This document shows, one piece after another, positions 4,286 through 12,445 of a DNA stretch of 35,980 nucleotides. The notes beneath the pieces were generated by a model. It was given only the letters and a program-made list of their open reading frames with translations, ran no database searches and was not told where the DNA came from. Each line of letters begins with the position of its first letter. Position 1 is the first letter of the stretch. The translations under genes and the position numbers were made by a program. Source of the DNA: a virus. The stretch covers positions 1-35,980 of IMG/VR virus record IMGVR_UViG_3300043331_000496; one strand, 5' to 3'.

Positions 4286-6682
4286 ACCGTAGTCGTTGTC
4301 GATCCCGCTCGGATGATCGCTCCACTTGAGCGTGTTGGGCTGGTCCTGGTTCTCCATCCAGTCGACGAGCCCGGCCTGGGCTTCGAACAGGCTCGCAGGC
4401 CCTTGGCGGAAGGCCACTGCCATGCGGTGGGCGTCGTTCAGGTCGGCGCCCGGCGGCTTGCCGAAGGTCGCGGCGAGCCGGTCGATGGCGGCCTGCGTGT
4501 TCTCGCCGAGAACGCCGTCGCTCTTGCCGGGATCGAACCCGAGCGCGGCCAGCTCATTTTGTACGCGACGCACATGTCCGCGATCGGTCGGGTCGAGCTC
4601 GAACGCCCGGTAGATGTTCGGGTCCGGCGTGATCTCCGCGCCCAGGGCCGACCCTTCGGTGGTCGGGTCCTCGCCCCAGCCGCCGAGCCCGCCGTCGGGA
4701 CGCAACCCTTCCATGATCCACATCCCGTCGGGCGAGTTCTGCAGGTCGACCAGGAAGCCGCTCGGACCTTTCAGCATCATCCCTTCCTCGACCCTGGGCT
4801 GGGCGCCGAAGATATCCGGCGCTGGGGGCGGAGGAGGCGGAGGCGGAGGCGGCGGGAGCGGCGGCCAGTCTCCGATCGTCGTGCGGGCGATGTCCTCGTC
4901 TGGCGCAAGCTGCTGAGCGGCGACCGCGCCCAGGGCGGTCGCGCCGGCGAGGCCGGCGGCCCCCCAGCGATTCGGCGTCATGATGCGGGGGTCCCAGGGG
5001 ATCGACTCGGCGCCCGGATCGCGTCCGATCGGCGGCTCCCAGCGGCCGGCGGCCCAGTCGATGGCGCGCTGCTCCTCCGGCGTGGGCCTCGCCGCGTCCC
5101 TCAGGCGGGCGCCCAGCTCGCGCGGGCGGGCGGCGCTGTAGGGATATAGCCCCTGGTCCCGATAAGGCTGGCCGGGCTCGCCGCCGCCGTGGGCAGACCA
5201 TGTCGGGCCGACGTTCTCCTGAATGGTCAATCGAAAGTCGCGCAGATCTTCCGCAGCGAGCGGCCGGGCGGCGGCGGCGCGCAGCCCCTCGATGTCGCGG
5301 AGCTGCTCCTGTTGACGAGCGGCCCTCTCAGGAAATCGCACCGGATCGGCGCGCTTCATCGGGATGGCCGCGGCGTAATCCGCCATCCGATTGGTCCGAT
5401 CGACCTCCGCCGCCAACTCGGCCTCACGCGGCCCCAGCGTCATGATCGGCTCGATGTCGCCTGGCAGATCACGGACCTGGGGCGGCTGAGGCGAGCGCTC
5501 GAACTGGACGTAATCGTCCCAGCCGGCCGGCGGGTTTCGATCCGACAATGGATCCGGCGGACGGTTCCCGTGGTAGGCGCCGAAGTCCGGGTCGGTCATG
5601 GCCCGGGCGTAGTAGTCCGACCGCTCGAGCGGGGTCGTCTCCCGCGGGCCGATGTCGCGGATCGCGGGAGAAGGCGGTCCCGTTTCCGCCGGCGGCCGGC
5701 GCAGGCCCCGCAAGGCTCCGCGGCCCATGCCCAGCAGCGGCAGGCCGGCGAGGTCGAGGATCGTATCGACCCCGGTCCGTCCGCCGGCCTGGTCGATCAT
5801 GTCCTGGTAGAGGTTGCCCCTCTGCTCCACTACGGGAAAGCGGAAGTCCTCGTCGCCGGTCGCGCGAATCGCGTCTCCCGCCAGCCGGGCCGGGAACACG
5901 CCCCATTCCGCCGCGTAGTCGACCGGATCGATCTTGGCCAGGTCGAACTGGCCGAGCGCTACGTCCTCCATCGAGCCGGGCGCGCGCCGGAAGCCTTCGG
6001 CCATGGCCGGGCTCCAGTCGTCGATCACGTCGGCGGCGGCGTCCAACCCTAGCCGCCCCGGCGCGCGCGCGGCGGCCCGCTCCGGCGCATCCAGGAGGTA
6101 GCCGCCAGGGTCCTGCAGGGCCGCGCCGATCTCCCGGTTGAAGGGGGCGAACACCCGATCCAGAAACCCCTCGTCGTCATCGACCTCGAGCGGGGCCATG
6201 TCCTCCGCAGAAAGGGGTCGGGACGCCTCCTGGCGAAGGCTGGAGAAGGGGGAGGCCTCCGCCGGGTCTCCGGTCAGAGCGAGGCCCAGGCCCGCGCCGG
6301 AGGCCGCTGCTATCGCCGACGCGCTCCCGCCTCCGCCCCAGCCGCTGGGGTCTTTGGGGTTGCGGGGCCGGAACGGGACAACATCGCCCGACGGCGGCGG
6401 CGAGAACGGCTCAAGGTCGTCAGGCGGCGGCCTGCGCCGCGCCGGCGGAAGCCCCGGGTCCGGCGGCATAACCGACGGCGGCTTGAAGTTGCTCTGCCCC
6501 ATCCGGTGGACGGTGGAGGTGACCTCATCGGTCGTGAGGCCCGTCCGTTGCGCGATCTGGCTCGCGGTGAGCCCCTCATCCCATAGAGGCTTGATCAGCG
6601 CCCAGTTCTCGCGCGCGCGTTGGCCGGGAGAAAACAGCCCCTCCCAGCTGAACCGTCCTCCGCCTGGACGAGGCCCGGCCAT
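4136..6682 (-). CDS. Large protein: GcrA-like HTH, low-complexity middle, peptidoglycan-binding C-terminus
   Basis: The protein has 848 residues. Residues 27-62 contain LWDEGLTASQIAQRTG and TVHRMGQ, which resemble the N-terminal helix-turn-helix of GcrA, the alphaproteobacterial cell-cycle regulator (pattern LWxEGxSASxIAxxLG...VHRLG). Residues 65-600 are rich in Pro, Gly and Ala with no clear fold. A proline run lies at about 606-621. Residues 697-740 (HVRRVQNELAALGFDPGK, then DGVLGENTQAAI) match a PG_binding_1 peptidoglycan-binding repeat, and a half-repeat (DYGSRTENALEAY) follows near 802. The start overlaps the preceding stop as TGATG. A virion or lysis role fits the C-terminus and the neighbours; the HTH is unexplained. 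No lytic catalytic motif is seen. Confidence 0.7.
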   Translation of the reverse strand: MAGPRPGGGRFSWEGLFSPGQRARENWALIKPLWDEGLTASQIAQRTGLTTDEVTSTVHRMGQSNFKPPSVMPPDPGLPPARRRPPPDDLEPFSPPPSGDVVPFRPRNPKDPSGWGGGGSASAIAAASGAGLGLALTGDPAEASPFSSLRQEASRPLSAEDMAPLEVDDDEGFLDRVFAPFNREIGAALQDPGGYLLDAPERAAARAPGRLGLDAAADVIDDWSPAMAEGFRRAPGSMEDVALGQFDLAKIDPVDYAAEWGVFPARLAGDAIRATGDEDFRFPVVEQRGNLYQDMIDQAGGRTGVDTILDLAGLPLLGMGRGALRGLRRPPAETGPPSPAIRDIGPRETTPLERSDYYARAMTDPDFGAYHGNRPPDPLSDRNPPAGWDDYVQFERSPQPPQVRDLPGDIEPIMTLGPREAELAAEVDRTNRMADYAAAIPMKRADPVRFPERAARQQEQLRDIEGLRAAAARPLAAEDLRDFRLTIQENVGPTWSAHGGGEPGQPYRDQGLYPYSAARPRELGARLRDAARPTPEEQRAIDWAAGRWEPPIGRDPGAESIPWDPRIMTPNRWGAAGLAGATALGAVAAQQLAPDEDIARTTIGDWPPLPPPPPPPPPPPAPDIFGAQPRVEEGMMLKGPSGFLVDLQNSPDGMWIMEGLRPDGGLGGWGEDPTTEGSALGAEITPDPNIYRAFELDPTDRGHVRRVQNELAALGFDPGKSDGVLGENTQAAIDRLAATFGKPPGADLNDAHRMAVAFRQGPASLFEAQAGLVDWMENQDQPNTLKWSDHPSGIDNDYGSRTENALEAYTGVDWPAHDGPGPDQEWLDWVVFGLMRGNPAYRRQPPRR

Positions 6683-8448
6683 CAGCCCTTCCCGTCAAGC
6701 TTGTCGGAGAGCGGCATGGGCGTGTGCCGCCTGGGCGCGCGCCGCCGGTTGCGGTCCTCCACCAGGATCTGCTCCTTGAGGACGTGAACCCGCCCCTGAA
6801 GGTCGCTCTGGATCTTGCGGGCCTCCGCCGCGGGCGGGCCGCCGTTCTGGATCGTGATGTTGATGTCGCGCAGCGCCTTGTCCGCGGCCTGGTACCGGGA
6901 GATCATCGCCTCGAAGTCGTCATCCGACAGACCACGGCCGGAAACTTCCGGCTCTGGGCGAGGCCCGGGCCGGGCCTGCTTGAGCGCCTCGACGCGCGCG
7001 ATGATGCTTTCGAGATCGTCGTCGGACCCGTTTCCGTTGGTGCGGCGGACGATGCGGGTTTCCTCGGAGTAGCCCGCCGGGCGGCGATAGCCCGGGATCT
7101 CCAGGCTCTCGGCTTCGAGCGCCTCGCGCTCCAGCCGTTCGATCTCGCGCACGCGCTGAGCGTTGGCGATCCGCTCGAGCGCAGCGGCCTCCCGGTTCGC
7201 CAGCTCGTCCTCCAGGCTCAGGCGGCCCACGTCTGCAACCCCTGTCGAGCCCTTCTGGAGCGCCGCCTTGGCGCGCGCCAGCCGGGCCTTGGCCGCGCTC
7301 GGAGCCTCGCCGAACTGCATCGGCGCATCGTCAGCGATGTAGTCCTCCGCGTTCATCCGCCGGGCGATCTTCTCGCCTTGCAAGCCTGGCTCCGGGCCGT
7401 CCGGGTCCGGTGCGGGCAGCGCCCCGGCCGTAGCCGGGCGAGCGCCCCTGGGCTCCTCCCGCTTGGCGTGGCCGGTGTTGTTCAGCCCGAAGTTCAGAAC
7501 GTTGATCGCCAGCACCAGGATGAACGAGAAGATGTCGGCGAAGTTTTTCGCCCGCTCATCGATCGCCGCCTCGTCGAACTGCCGCTCGTCGCCGCGGGCC
7601 TTGAAGCTCATGTAGGCGAGCTGGCGGAAGCTCTTCACGATCGAGAAGGTCTTCGCCGCGTTCGTCGCGCTGAGCGCTACGGCGGCGACTTCTCCGCTGG
7701 AGACGCTGGCGGTGACCGCGTCGAGCGCGTCCTGCGCCCGGTCGCGACGGGCGAGCGCAGCGTCGTATTCGGTCTGCGCCCGATCGGCGAAGACGCGCAT
7801 CGCCTCCGTGGTCTGGTCGAACTTGATGCCGTCGGGACGGGCGCCGATGATGGTCTGAATCTCGGCGACGCGCGCGCTGTAGGCGCCCGCGGGCAGCGCG
7901 GCGAGCTCGGCGCGGAGCGCCTCGGCCTCGTCTCGCGCCGTGAGCGCGCGCGCGAGATCGGCGCGGGCGTCCGCCATGCGCTGTTCGGCGCCGGACGTGT
8001 CGCGCATCGCCCCGGCCTGTTCTAGCGCGGCGGCGTCCGCCGTCTCCGCCGCGGCGAGCCGCTCCCGGTCGGCGGCGATCATGTGGGACGCGAGCAGGAG
8101 CATCGACCCCACGGTGATCACCATGCAGAACACCATGAGCACGCCAAAGCCGAACTTGCCCGCACCGGTGCGGGCTCGGCTCATGAAGTAGACGCCGAAC
8201 GCCTCCATGAAGGGCGCGATGGCGCCGACGGCGGCTCCGAACAGATAGCCGACGAACACTCCCATGAAGCCGAACAGGCCGCCGAACAGCGGGCCGAGGA
8301 TGTCGGCCGCCACCGTCCAGGCGCAAAGCCCGATCGAAATGGCGAGCAGCGCGCGGGCGGCGACGAACTTCCACCACTCGGGCAAGCTCACGACCCCATC
8401 GCGGCCGGAGTCGGGGAGGAAAAAGACCGCGACGGGGTTGCGCGCCAT
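6682..8448 (-). CDS. Multi-pass membrane protein with long coiled coil
   Basis: The protein has 588 residues. I chose the ATG at 8448 because it overlaps the stop of the preceding lipoprotein gene as TAATG and removes an Arg-rich antisense-like extension. Hydrophobic segments lie near residues 28-48, 52-78 and 97-120 (for example FGVLMVFCMVITVGSMLLLA), then a long Ala/Glu/Arg-rich coiled coil to about 300, then another hydrophobic segment near 305-325 (FSFILVLAINVLNFGL), then a charged, presumably cytoplasmic, tail with more coiled coil. No family recognised. Its place between the spanin-like pair and the 848-residue protein suggests an envelope function late in infection, such as lysis timing or superinfection control. 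That is inference. Confidence 0.65.
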   Translation of the reverse strand: MARNPVAVFFLPDSGRDGVVSLPEWWKFVAARALLAISIGLCAWTVAADILGPLFGGLFGFMGVFVGYLFGAAVGAIAPFMEAFGVYFMSRARTGAGKFGFGVLMVFCMVITVGSMLLLASHMIAADRERLAAAETADAAALEQAGAMRDTSGAEQRMADARADLARALTARDEAEALRAELAALPAGAYSARVAEIQTIIGARPDGIKFDQTTEAMRVFADRAQTEYDAALARRDRAQDALDAVTASVSSGEVAAVALSATNAAKTFSIVKSFRQLAYMSFKARGDERQFDEAAIDERAKNFADIFSFILVLAINVLNFGLNNTGHAKREEPRGARPATAGALPAPDPDGPEPGLQGEKIARRMNAEDYIADDAPMQFGEAPSAAKARLARAKAALQKGSTGVADVGRLSLEDELANREAAALERIANAQRVREIERLEREALEAESLEIPGYRRPAGYSEETRIVRRTNGNGSDDDLESIIARVEALKQARPGPRPEPEVSGRGLSDDDFEAMISRYQAADKALRDINITIQNGGPPAAEARKIQSDLQGRVHVLKEQILVEDRNRRRAPRRHTPMPLSDKLDGKG

Positions 8449-8810
8449 TACGAGACCTCGGAGACCAGGATCAGGTCGCCGGCGGCGGCCTTGGCCGCCA
8501 GCGTGGCGAAGCAGGCGACGCCCGCCTCGGAGTGCTCGATCCGCTGCAGCTCGAGCGCGAGCTCGCTCTGATCCTCGGACGGGGCGACCGCCGCCTCGAT
8601 CTTGAGCTTGACGTAGTCGGTGCATTCGACCGGCAGCGTGGTGGTGTAGCGGCGGTCGCCCTTGACGACGGCATAGGTCATCTCGCCCATCGCCTCGACG
8701 AACTCGCCTGCGAGGCTGCCGCCCCGGTCATTGGTCGCCGAGACGAGCGCACAGGCTGGCAATGCGATCAGAATCAGACTGATCGCGGCGAAAGCATACT
8801 TGGTCCGCAT
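8448..8810 (-). CDS. Outer-membrane lipoprotein, candidate o-spanin (Rz1-like)
   Basis: The protein has 120 residues. The N-terminus is a signal peptide ending LIALPAC at residue 20, a plausible lipobox although Pro at -2 is unusual. The gene begins inside the 3' end of the upstream gene in another frame (83-base overlap), the arrangement of Rz/Rz1 two-component spanins. The mature part (about 100 residues, with TTTLPVECTDYVK and ELALELQRIEHSE) is not proline-rich as many Rz1 proteins are and is longer than most, so assignment rests on lipobox and gene architecture. It could instead be an unrelated phage lipoprotein. Confidence 0.55.
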   Translation of the reverse strand: MRTKYAFAAISLILIALPACALVSATNDRGGSLAGEFVEAMGEMTYAVVKGDRRYTTTLPVECTDYVKLKIEAAVAPSEDQSELALELQRIEHSEAGVACFATLAAKAAAGDLILVSEVS

Positions 8811-9444
8811 ATTCGGCCCTCACTTCTAGAGCGGATTGGATGGCGGCTTGGTTGACGGCGCTGTCTGCACTGGCGAGAGCATCCGCGAGCGCCACGCGGA
8901 GGCGTTGGTTTTCGGCGACGAGCCCGGCGTTCTCCGAATCGACTTCTGAGAGTTCCTGCTCGAACCGATTTTGCTGGTTGGAAAGACGCGCCACCTCGGC
9001 GCGCAGATCGCGGTTGTCGTCGACGAGCCGCTGCTGGGCGGGTGTCGACATGGCGACCGCCTGGGGCGCGACCGTCGACTCCTCGATCGGCTCGGAGGCT
9101 TGCGCCCGGCCCGCTCCCGACACGACCGGCTCGCCCGGCAGAAAGATGTGATAGCCCGCGCAGTCCACGCCGGCCGGCATCTCGATGTCGGCCTTGCGCG
9201 CCAGCTCTTCGAGCGTGACGCAGGTGATTGTGCGCCCCGCCTCGCGAACCTCGGCCGGAACACCGGCCTCGTCAGCGGGACCGCCGTCCTTGAGGGCGCC
9301 GGAGACGACGACTGCAACGAAACTCAGGAGCCCTGTGAGCAGGATCTTGCGAGGGTTGAACCGGATGCGATCGACGATCAGCCGGTCGATCCGCGCCCAG
9401 AAGCCGTCTTCGATCACGGTCTCCGAAGATGTCCGCTCGATCAT
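8728..9444 (-). CDS. Membrane-anchored coiled-coil protein, candidate i-spanin (Rz-like)
   Basis: The protein has 238 residues. One membrane segment, ILLTGLLSFVAVVVSGAL, lies at about residues 34-51 after a short cytoplasmic tail. A periplasmic region follows, then a clear coiled coil from about 135 to 205 (RDLRAEVARLSNQQNRFEQ, ENQRLRVALADAL). N-terminal anchor plus periplasmic coiled coil is the inner-membrane spanin topology, and the partner lipoprotein gene overlaps its 3' end. It is longer than classical Rz (about 150 residues) because of an extra region with two cysteines at about 75-105. It overlaps the holin candidate as ATGA, consistent with a lysis cassette. Confidence 0.55.
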   Translation of the reverse strand: MIERTSSETVIEDGFWARIDRLIVDRIRFNPRKILLTGLLSFVAVVVSGALKDGGPADEAGVPAEVREAGRTITCVTLEELARKADIEMPAGVDCAGYHIFLPGEPVVSGAGRAQASEPIEESTVAPQAVAMSTPAQQRLVDDNRDLRAEVARLSNQQNRFEQELSEVDSENAGLVAENQRLRVALADALASADSAVNQAAIQSALEVRAEYADQVCFRRDQSDSDRIASLCARLGDQ

Positions 9445-9776
9445 CGGGGCGACTCCTCAGTGTGTGGAAATCGACGGTGGGTGAGACGCTCCAGGATGAT
9501 CGCACCGATCGCGAGATAGCGGCTGACGACGGGGTTCCAGAGAATGCCGTTCGCGCCGCCGAGCCATACGGCCCAGTCCTTCCATGTGACACCGGGCGTG
9601 GCTCCCGCATCGAGAATGCCGCGGACCATTTCGAGACTGGCGGCGGCCTGATCGCTGGTCAGAATGCCGTTGGTCGCCGCCACGACGACGGCGCCGGCCG
9701 TCGAGCTCAATGATATGATCCAGCCCACGAAGGCCCCCGTCCCGCTCAAGTTTGGTCTCCCTGGTTTTTCATCCAT
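9441..9776 (-). CDS. Small membrane protein, holin candidate
   Basis: The protein has 111 residues. Two hydrophobic stretches are visible: FVGWIISLSSTAGAVVVAA (about residues 16-34) and a weaker one, NPVVSRYLAIGAIIL (about 81-95), with a charged C-terminus ending RRFPHTEESPR. Size, topology and position as first gene of a unit with spanin-like genes fit a holin, but there is no sequence signature and no endolysin is recognised nearby. It could instead be a small virion membrane protein. It starts the leftward lysis-side unit and faces the plus-strand gene at 9898 across 121 bases. Confidence 0.45.
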   Translation of the reverse strand: MDEKPGRPNLSGTGAFVGWIISLSSTAGAVVVAATNGILTSDQAAASLEMVRGILDAGATPGVTWKDWAVWLGGANGILWNPVVSRYLAIGAIILERLTHRRFPHTEESPR

Positions 9777-9897
9777 CGGGCTATAGTGGTGCTACCCATC
9801 AAAGGCGCTCCTTGGGCGCTAGAGGTGGTACCGCGGGGGACTAGGGCGTCCGAAGCGTCCTAGTCTCTCGCAACGATCTTTCAACGGAGGGATAGCT
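9777..9897. promoter_or_regulatory. Divergent intergenic region with a strong hairpin
   Basis: These 121 bases separate the leftward lysis-side genes from the rightward pair at 9898-10307, so they should contain a promoter for at least the plus-strand genes. I see no convincing -35/-10 pair. A 10-bp stem, GACTAGGGCG (9839-9848) with CGTCCTAGTC (9856-9865) and one G-U pair, encloses a 7-base loop. It lacks a T run, so it is more likely an operator or mRNA leader structure than a terminator. GGCGCT is repeated directly at 9804 and 9815. A strong ribosome-binding site, GGAGGG, precedes the ATG at 9898. Confidence 0.45.
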
Positions 9898-10053
9898 ATG
9901 CAGAAAGTCTTTTTCGAGGACGGCCTCGCTTCGGCCGAAGAAACGCTCGCCGCGCTCCGGGCCAGCGCCGCACGCCATCGCGCCGAGGGCCGCATCCACG
10001 CCGCAGAGCAGGATGAGAAGTCGGCGGCGGCCTATCTCGGGCTGCTGGCTTGA
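9898..10053 (+). CDS. Small helical protein, plus-strand island
   Basis: The protein has 51 residues, beginning MQKVFFEDGLASAEETLAAL. It is alanine-rich and predicted helical, with no recognised family. GGAGGG sits seven bases before the ATG, one of the better ribosome-binding sites here. The stop TGA overlaps the TTG start of the next gene. Together the two genes run against the surrounding late genes, the usual signature of a moron cassette expressed on its own. Function unknown. Confidence 0.6.
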   Translation: MQKVFFEDGLASAEETLAALRASAARHRAEGRIHAAEQDEKSAAAYLGLLA

Positions 10054-10307
10054 AGCTCGAGGTAATCCCGTTCGGCTGGCGGGTCTTCTACTTCGTCTCG
10101 CGGATCGTCTCCAGCTGGGCTCTCTGGTGGGTGATCGACGACACCATCGCCCGGGTTCTGGCGCTGCCCGCGCTCGGCTCCCTGCCGATCTGGGCGCCGG
10201 TCGTGGTCTTGCTGGCGGTCACGCCCGCGCCGAGCCAGTTCCGGGTGGCCCCGCCGCCGCCCAGGGAGAGGGTCCCAGAAGGCGAGCGGACGGGATACTG
10301 GCTCTAG
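10050..10307 (+). CDS. Small membrane protein, plus-strand island
   Basis: The protein has 85 residues and probably starts at the TTG overlapping the previous stop (TTGA). Two hydrophobic segments are seen: WRVFYFVSRIVSSWALWWVI (about residues 10-29) and LGSLPIWAPVVVLLAVTPA (about 42-60), followed by a proline-rich, basic tail ending GERTGYWL. No family recognised. Its stop overlaps the stop of the tailspike gene tail to tail by four bases at the palindrome CTAG, so both genes end at the same point. A role in modifying the infected host membrane is possible but unproven. Confidence 0.6.
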   Translation: MKLEVIPFGWRVFYFVSRIVSSWALWWVIDDTIARVLALPALGSLPIWAPVVVLLAVTPAPSQFRVAPPPPRERVPEGERTGYWL

Positions 10308-12445
10308 GCCAACACGGCCCCGTAAAGCGCGACGACGTGCCATTCCGTGTTCATGAACACGAGGTGGGCGGCCTCCCCCACGTTGGTGAAGGTGATCGTC
10401 GTTCCGTTGGCGAGATTGGTCGGCGTGAGCACGCCCGACCCTCCGTCGACGACGTGAACGATGATCTTCTCCTGGCCCTGCACCCCGTCCGCGAGCGTGC
10501 CCGCGTTGCCCGCGCCCGTGGTCGTCCACTTGGTGATCTTGCTGGTGAGGCCGATGGCTCCCGCCCCGGAGAGGGCCTGGATCCCGCCGACGGTCATGCC
10601 GGTGCTGGCGATCTGGACCTTCTTGTTCAGGCCCGTTCCGCCGTCCGTGATCGCGGTCCCGGTGACGCCGTTGAGGTTGTTGCCGCTGATCTCGTAGTAG
10701 TCGCTCGCGCCGGCGGCAACCGTCACCCCGTCGGCATTGGTCCCCCAGGTGTCGGACCCGCCCATGTCGTTGTTGAGCACCTGGAAGTCGGTCGCGCCCG
10801 CCGACGCGCTGACGCAGGTGTCCATGTCGGCGAAGGCGCAGCCCTCGATCCGGGTCCGCTTCGCGCTGGCGCCGATCCGCACGCCGATGTTGGCCGTGCG
10901 CGGCCGGCATCCGTCGATGATCACATGCTCGGTGTCGACCAGATCGACGGCGACCGCGGTGCTCGAAACGCACCGGCCGATGACGACGTTCGAGAGCGTG
11001 ATCGCGACGCTCTCGGTGGCGAGCAGGCCGCCCAAGAGGCCCTTGCCCATCTCGCCGCCGACCATGGTGGTCTGCTGGGGCGCGAAGGTCGCGTCGCCGT
11101 CCTCGTGGATCTCCGAGTAGATCCGCCCGTTCGTCTTGTCGCAGTTGTAGAACTCCTGGAAGGTGCAGAGCGAGCCGATCCGGACGTTGGCGGCGTTCTC
11201 CGTGCACTGCGTGAGCCAGACGACGGTGTTGTCCGTGACGTCGGTCGTGTGCAGGGCGGGTTGGGGGCCGTCCCCGGAGGCGGCCGATGTCCCGCCCGTC
11301 TTGCACTGGAAGTACCAGCCATCGTTGAGCACAATGTCGCCGGCGACGTAGACCGTGCCGGTCGCCCAACTGCCCTTGATGTTCGAGTTGGTCGGATCGG
11401 AAACCGGCCAATGCTCGTCGAACTTGCAGCGGAAGCCCCAGAACCCGGAATAGTTCTCCATGTTCACGACGTCGGAGTAGGTGTCGTAGCACTTGACGTG
11501 ATCGAACTTGCTGTCGCCGGCCGTCGCGCCGTAGAGCTTGAGCGCGTGGTAGCCGCCGATGATCTGGATTTTCTGGAGCTCGCAGTCGGTGCCGTCGGTG
11601 TGCTCCACCACGCCGTGGGTCGTTGTCGGAAAGAACGGCTGCCAGAACGTGAAGTCACGGATCACGACGCGGGCGGCGGCCTTCCTGACCACGAACTGCG
11701 CGCCGCTGGCGGCCACCAGCAAGGCGCCTTCGCCGATCCACTTCTCGCCCGGATAATTAGCGGTGATGCCGGTGGTCTTGTACTGGCCCGGCGGGAAGTA
11801 GACCGCCGGATAGCCCTTGGCCGAGGAGAGCATGCCGAGGTTGTGGTAGGCGGCCAGCCGCGCGCGGTTGATCGCGGTGGTGTCGTCGTCGACATTGAGC
11901 CCTATCGCGCCGAAGTCGCAGACGTTGTAGGCGGCGCCCATGGCGCGGCGGTAGGCGCCGGTCGAGCCGTCCTGGCCGGTCGGAGGCAGGAACACGCCGC
12001 CGCCCGCGTCGAGCGCGACCTTGGCCGCGAGGTTGGAGCTGTCCCAGGTCCAGACGCCCCAGCCCTTGCCGAGCACGGAGCCGTAGCCCTGGGTGAAGTA
12101 GACGGCTCCCGTCCGCCGGTCCCCGCTCGCGGCGAGCGCCGCATTGTTTGTGAACGTCTCGGAGTCGTCCGCCGCGCCCGGGTCAAAGTTGTCCCACGGG
12201 TCGCCGACCTGCACGTCGGCCGCGGTTTTGAGGATGAGCTTATATTTCTGCGGGAGAAAGAAAACGGAACCGGGCGAACCATTCGCATCCAGCACGATCG
12301 GGTTCGTTCTGGCGGCGGCGTAATCCTCGTCCGCGTAGGTCGCGAGCGGCGTCGTGGTCTCCGCCATGTAGGTGTAGAGCTTGTAGCCGACCGCCGCGCC
12401 GCTGGCGGCGATCCACTGGTGCAGGGGACCTAGGCTCGCGGTCAT
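10304..12445 (-). CDS. Tailspike, beta-helical receptor-binding protein
   Basis: The protein has 713 residues. I chose the ATG at 12445 because it overlaps the previous stop as ATGA; a further-upstream ATG would add an Arg-rich extension. The N-terminus (MTASLGPLHQWIAASGAAVG, then GSVFFLPQKYKLILK) resembles virion-attachment domains of podovirus tailspikes. Residues from about 165 carry the pectate-lyase-like opening FGAIGLNVDDDTTAINRARL followed by AVYFPPGQYKTTGI, then many short beta repeats as in right-handed beta-helix tailspikes. The C-terminus is a compact beta region (FTNVGEAAHLVFM). It should bind and perhaps cleave host surface polysaccharide; I cannot assign catalytic residues. It is last in the virion module, as gp9 is in P22-like phages. 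Confidence 0.8.
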   Translation of the reverse strand: MTASLGPLHQWIAASGAAVGYKLYTYMAETTTPLATYADEDYAAARTNPIVLDANGSPGSVFFLPQKYKLILKTAADVQVGDPWDNFDPGAADDSETFTNNAALAASGDRRTGAVYFTQGYGSVLGKGWGVWTWDSSNLAAKVALDAGGGVFLPPTGQDGSTGAYRRAMGAAYNVCDFGAIGLNVDDDTTAINRARLAAYHNLGMLSSAKGYPAVYFPPGQYKTTGITANYPGEKWIGEGALLVAASGAQFVVRKAAARVVIRDFTFWQPFFPTTTHGVVEHTDGTDCELQKIQIIGGYHALKLYGATAGDSKFDHVKCYDTYSDVVNMENYSGFWGFRCKFDEHWPVSDPTNSNIKGSWATGTVYVAGDIVLNDGWYFQCKTGGTSAASGDGPQPALHTTDVTDNTVVWLTQCTENAANVRIGSLCTFQEFYNCDKTNGRIYSEIHEDGDATFAPQQTTMVGGEMGKGLLGGLLATESVAITLSNVVIGRCVSSTAVAVDLVDTEHVIIDGCRPRTANIGVRIGASAKRTRIEGCAFADMDTCVSASAGATDFQVLNNDMGGSDTWGTNADGVTVAAGASDYYEISGNNLNGVTGTAITDGGTGLNKKVQIASTGMTVGGIQALSGAGAIGLTSKITKWTTTGAGNAGTLADGVQGQEKIIVHVVDGGSGVLTPTNLANGTTITFTNVGEAAHLVFMNTEWHVVALYGAVLA

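Noticed and set aside
10013-12433. A very long open frame (about 800 codons) on the plus strand opposite the tailspike, and others opposite the portal and the 848-residue gene
   Set aside because: Their translations are rich in Arg, Val, Gly and His without motifs and mirror the codon bias of real genes on the other strand. They are GC-driven antisense shadows.
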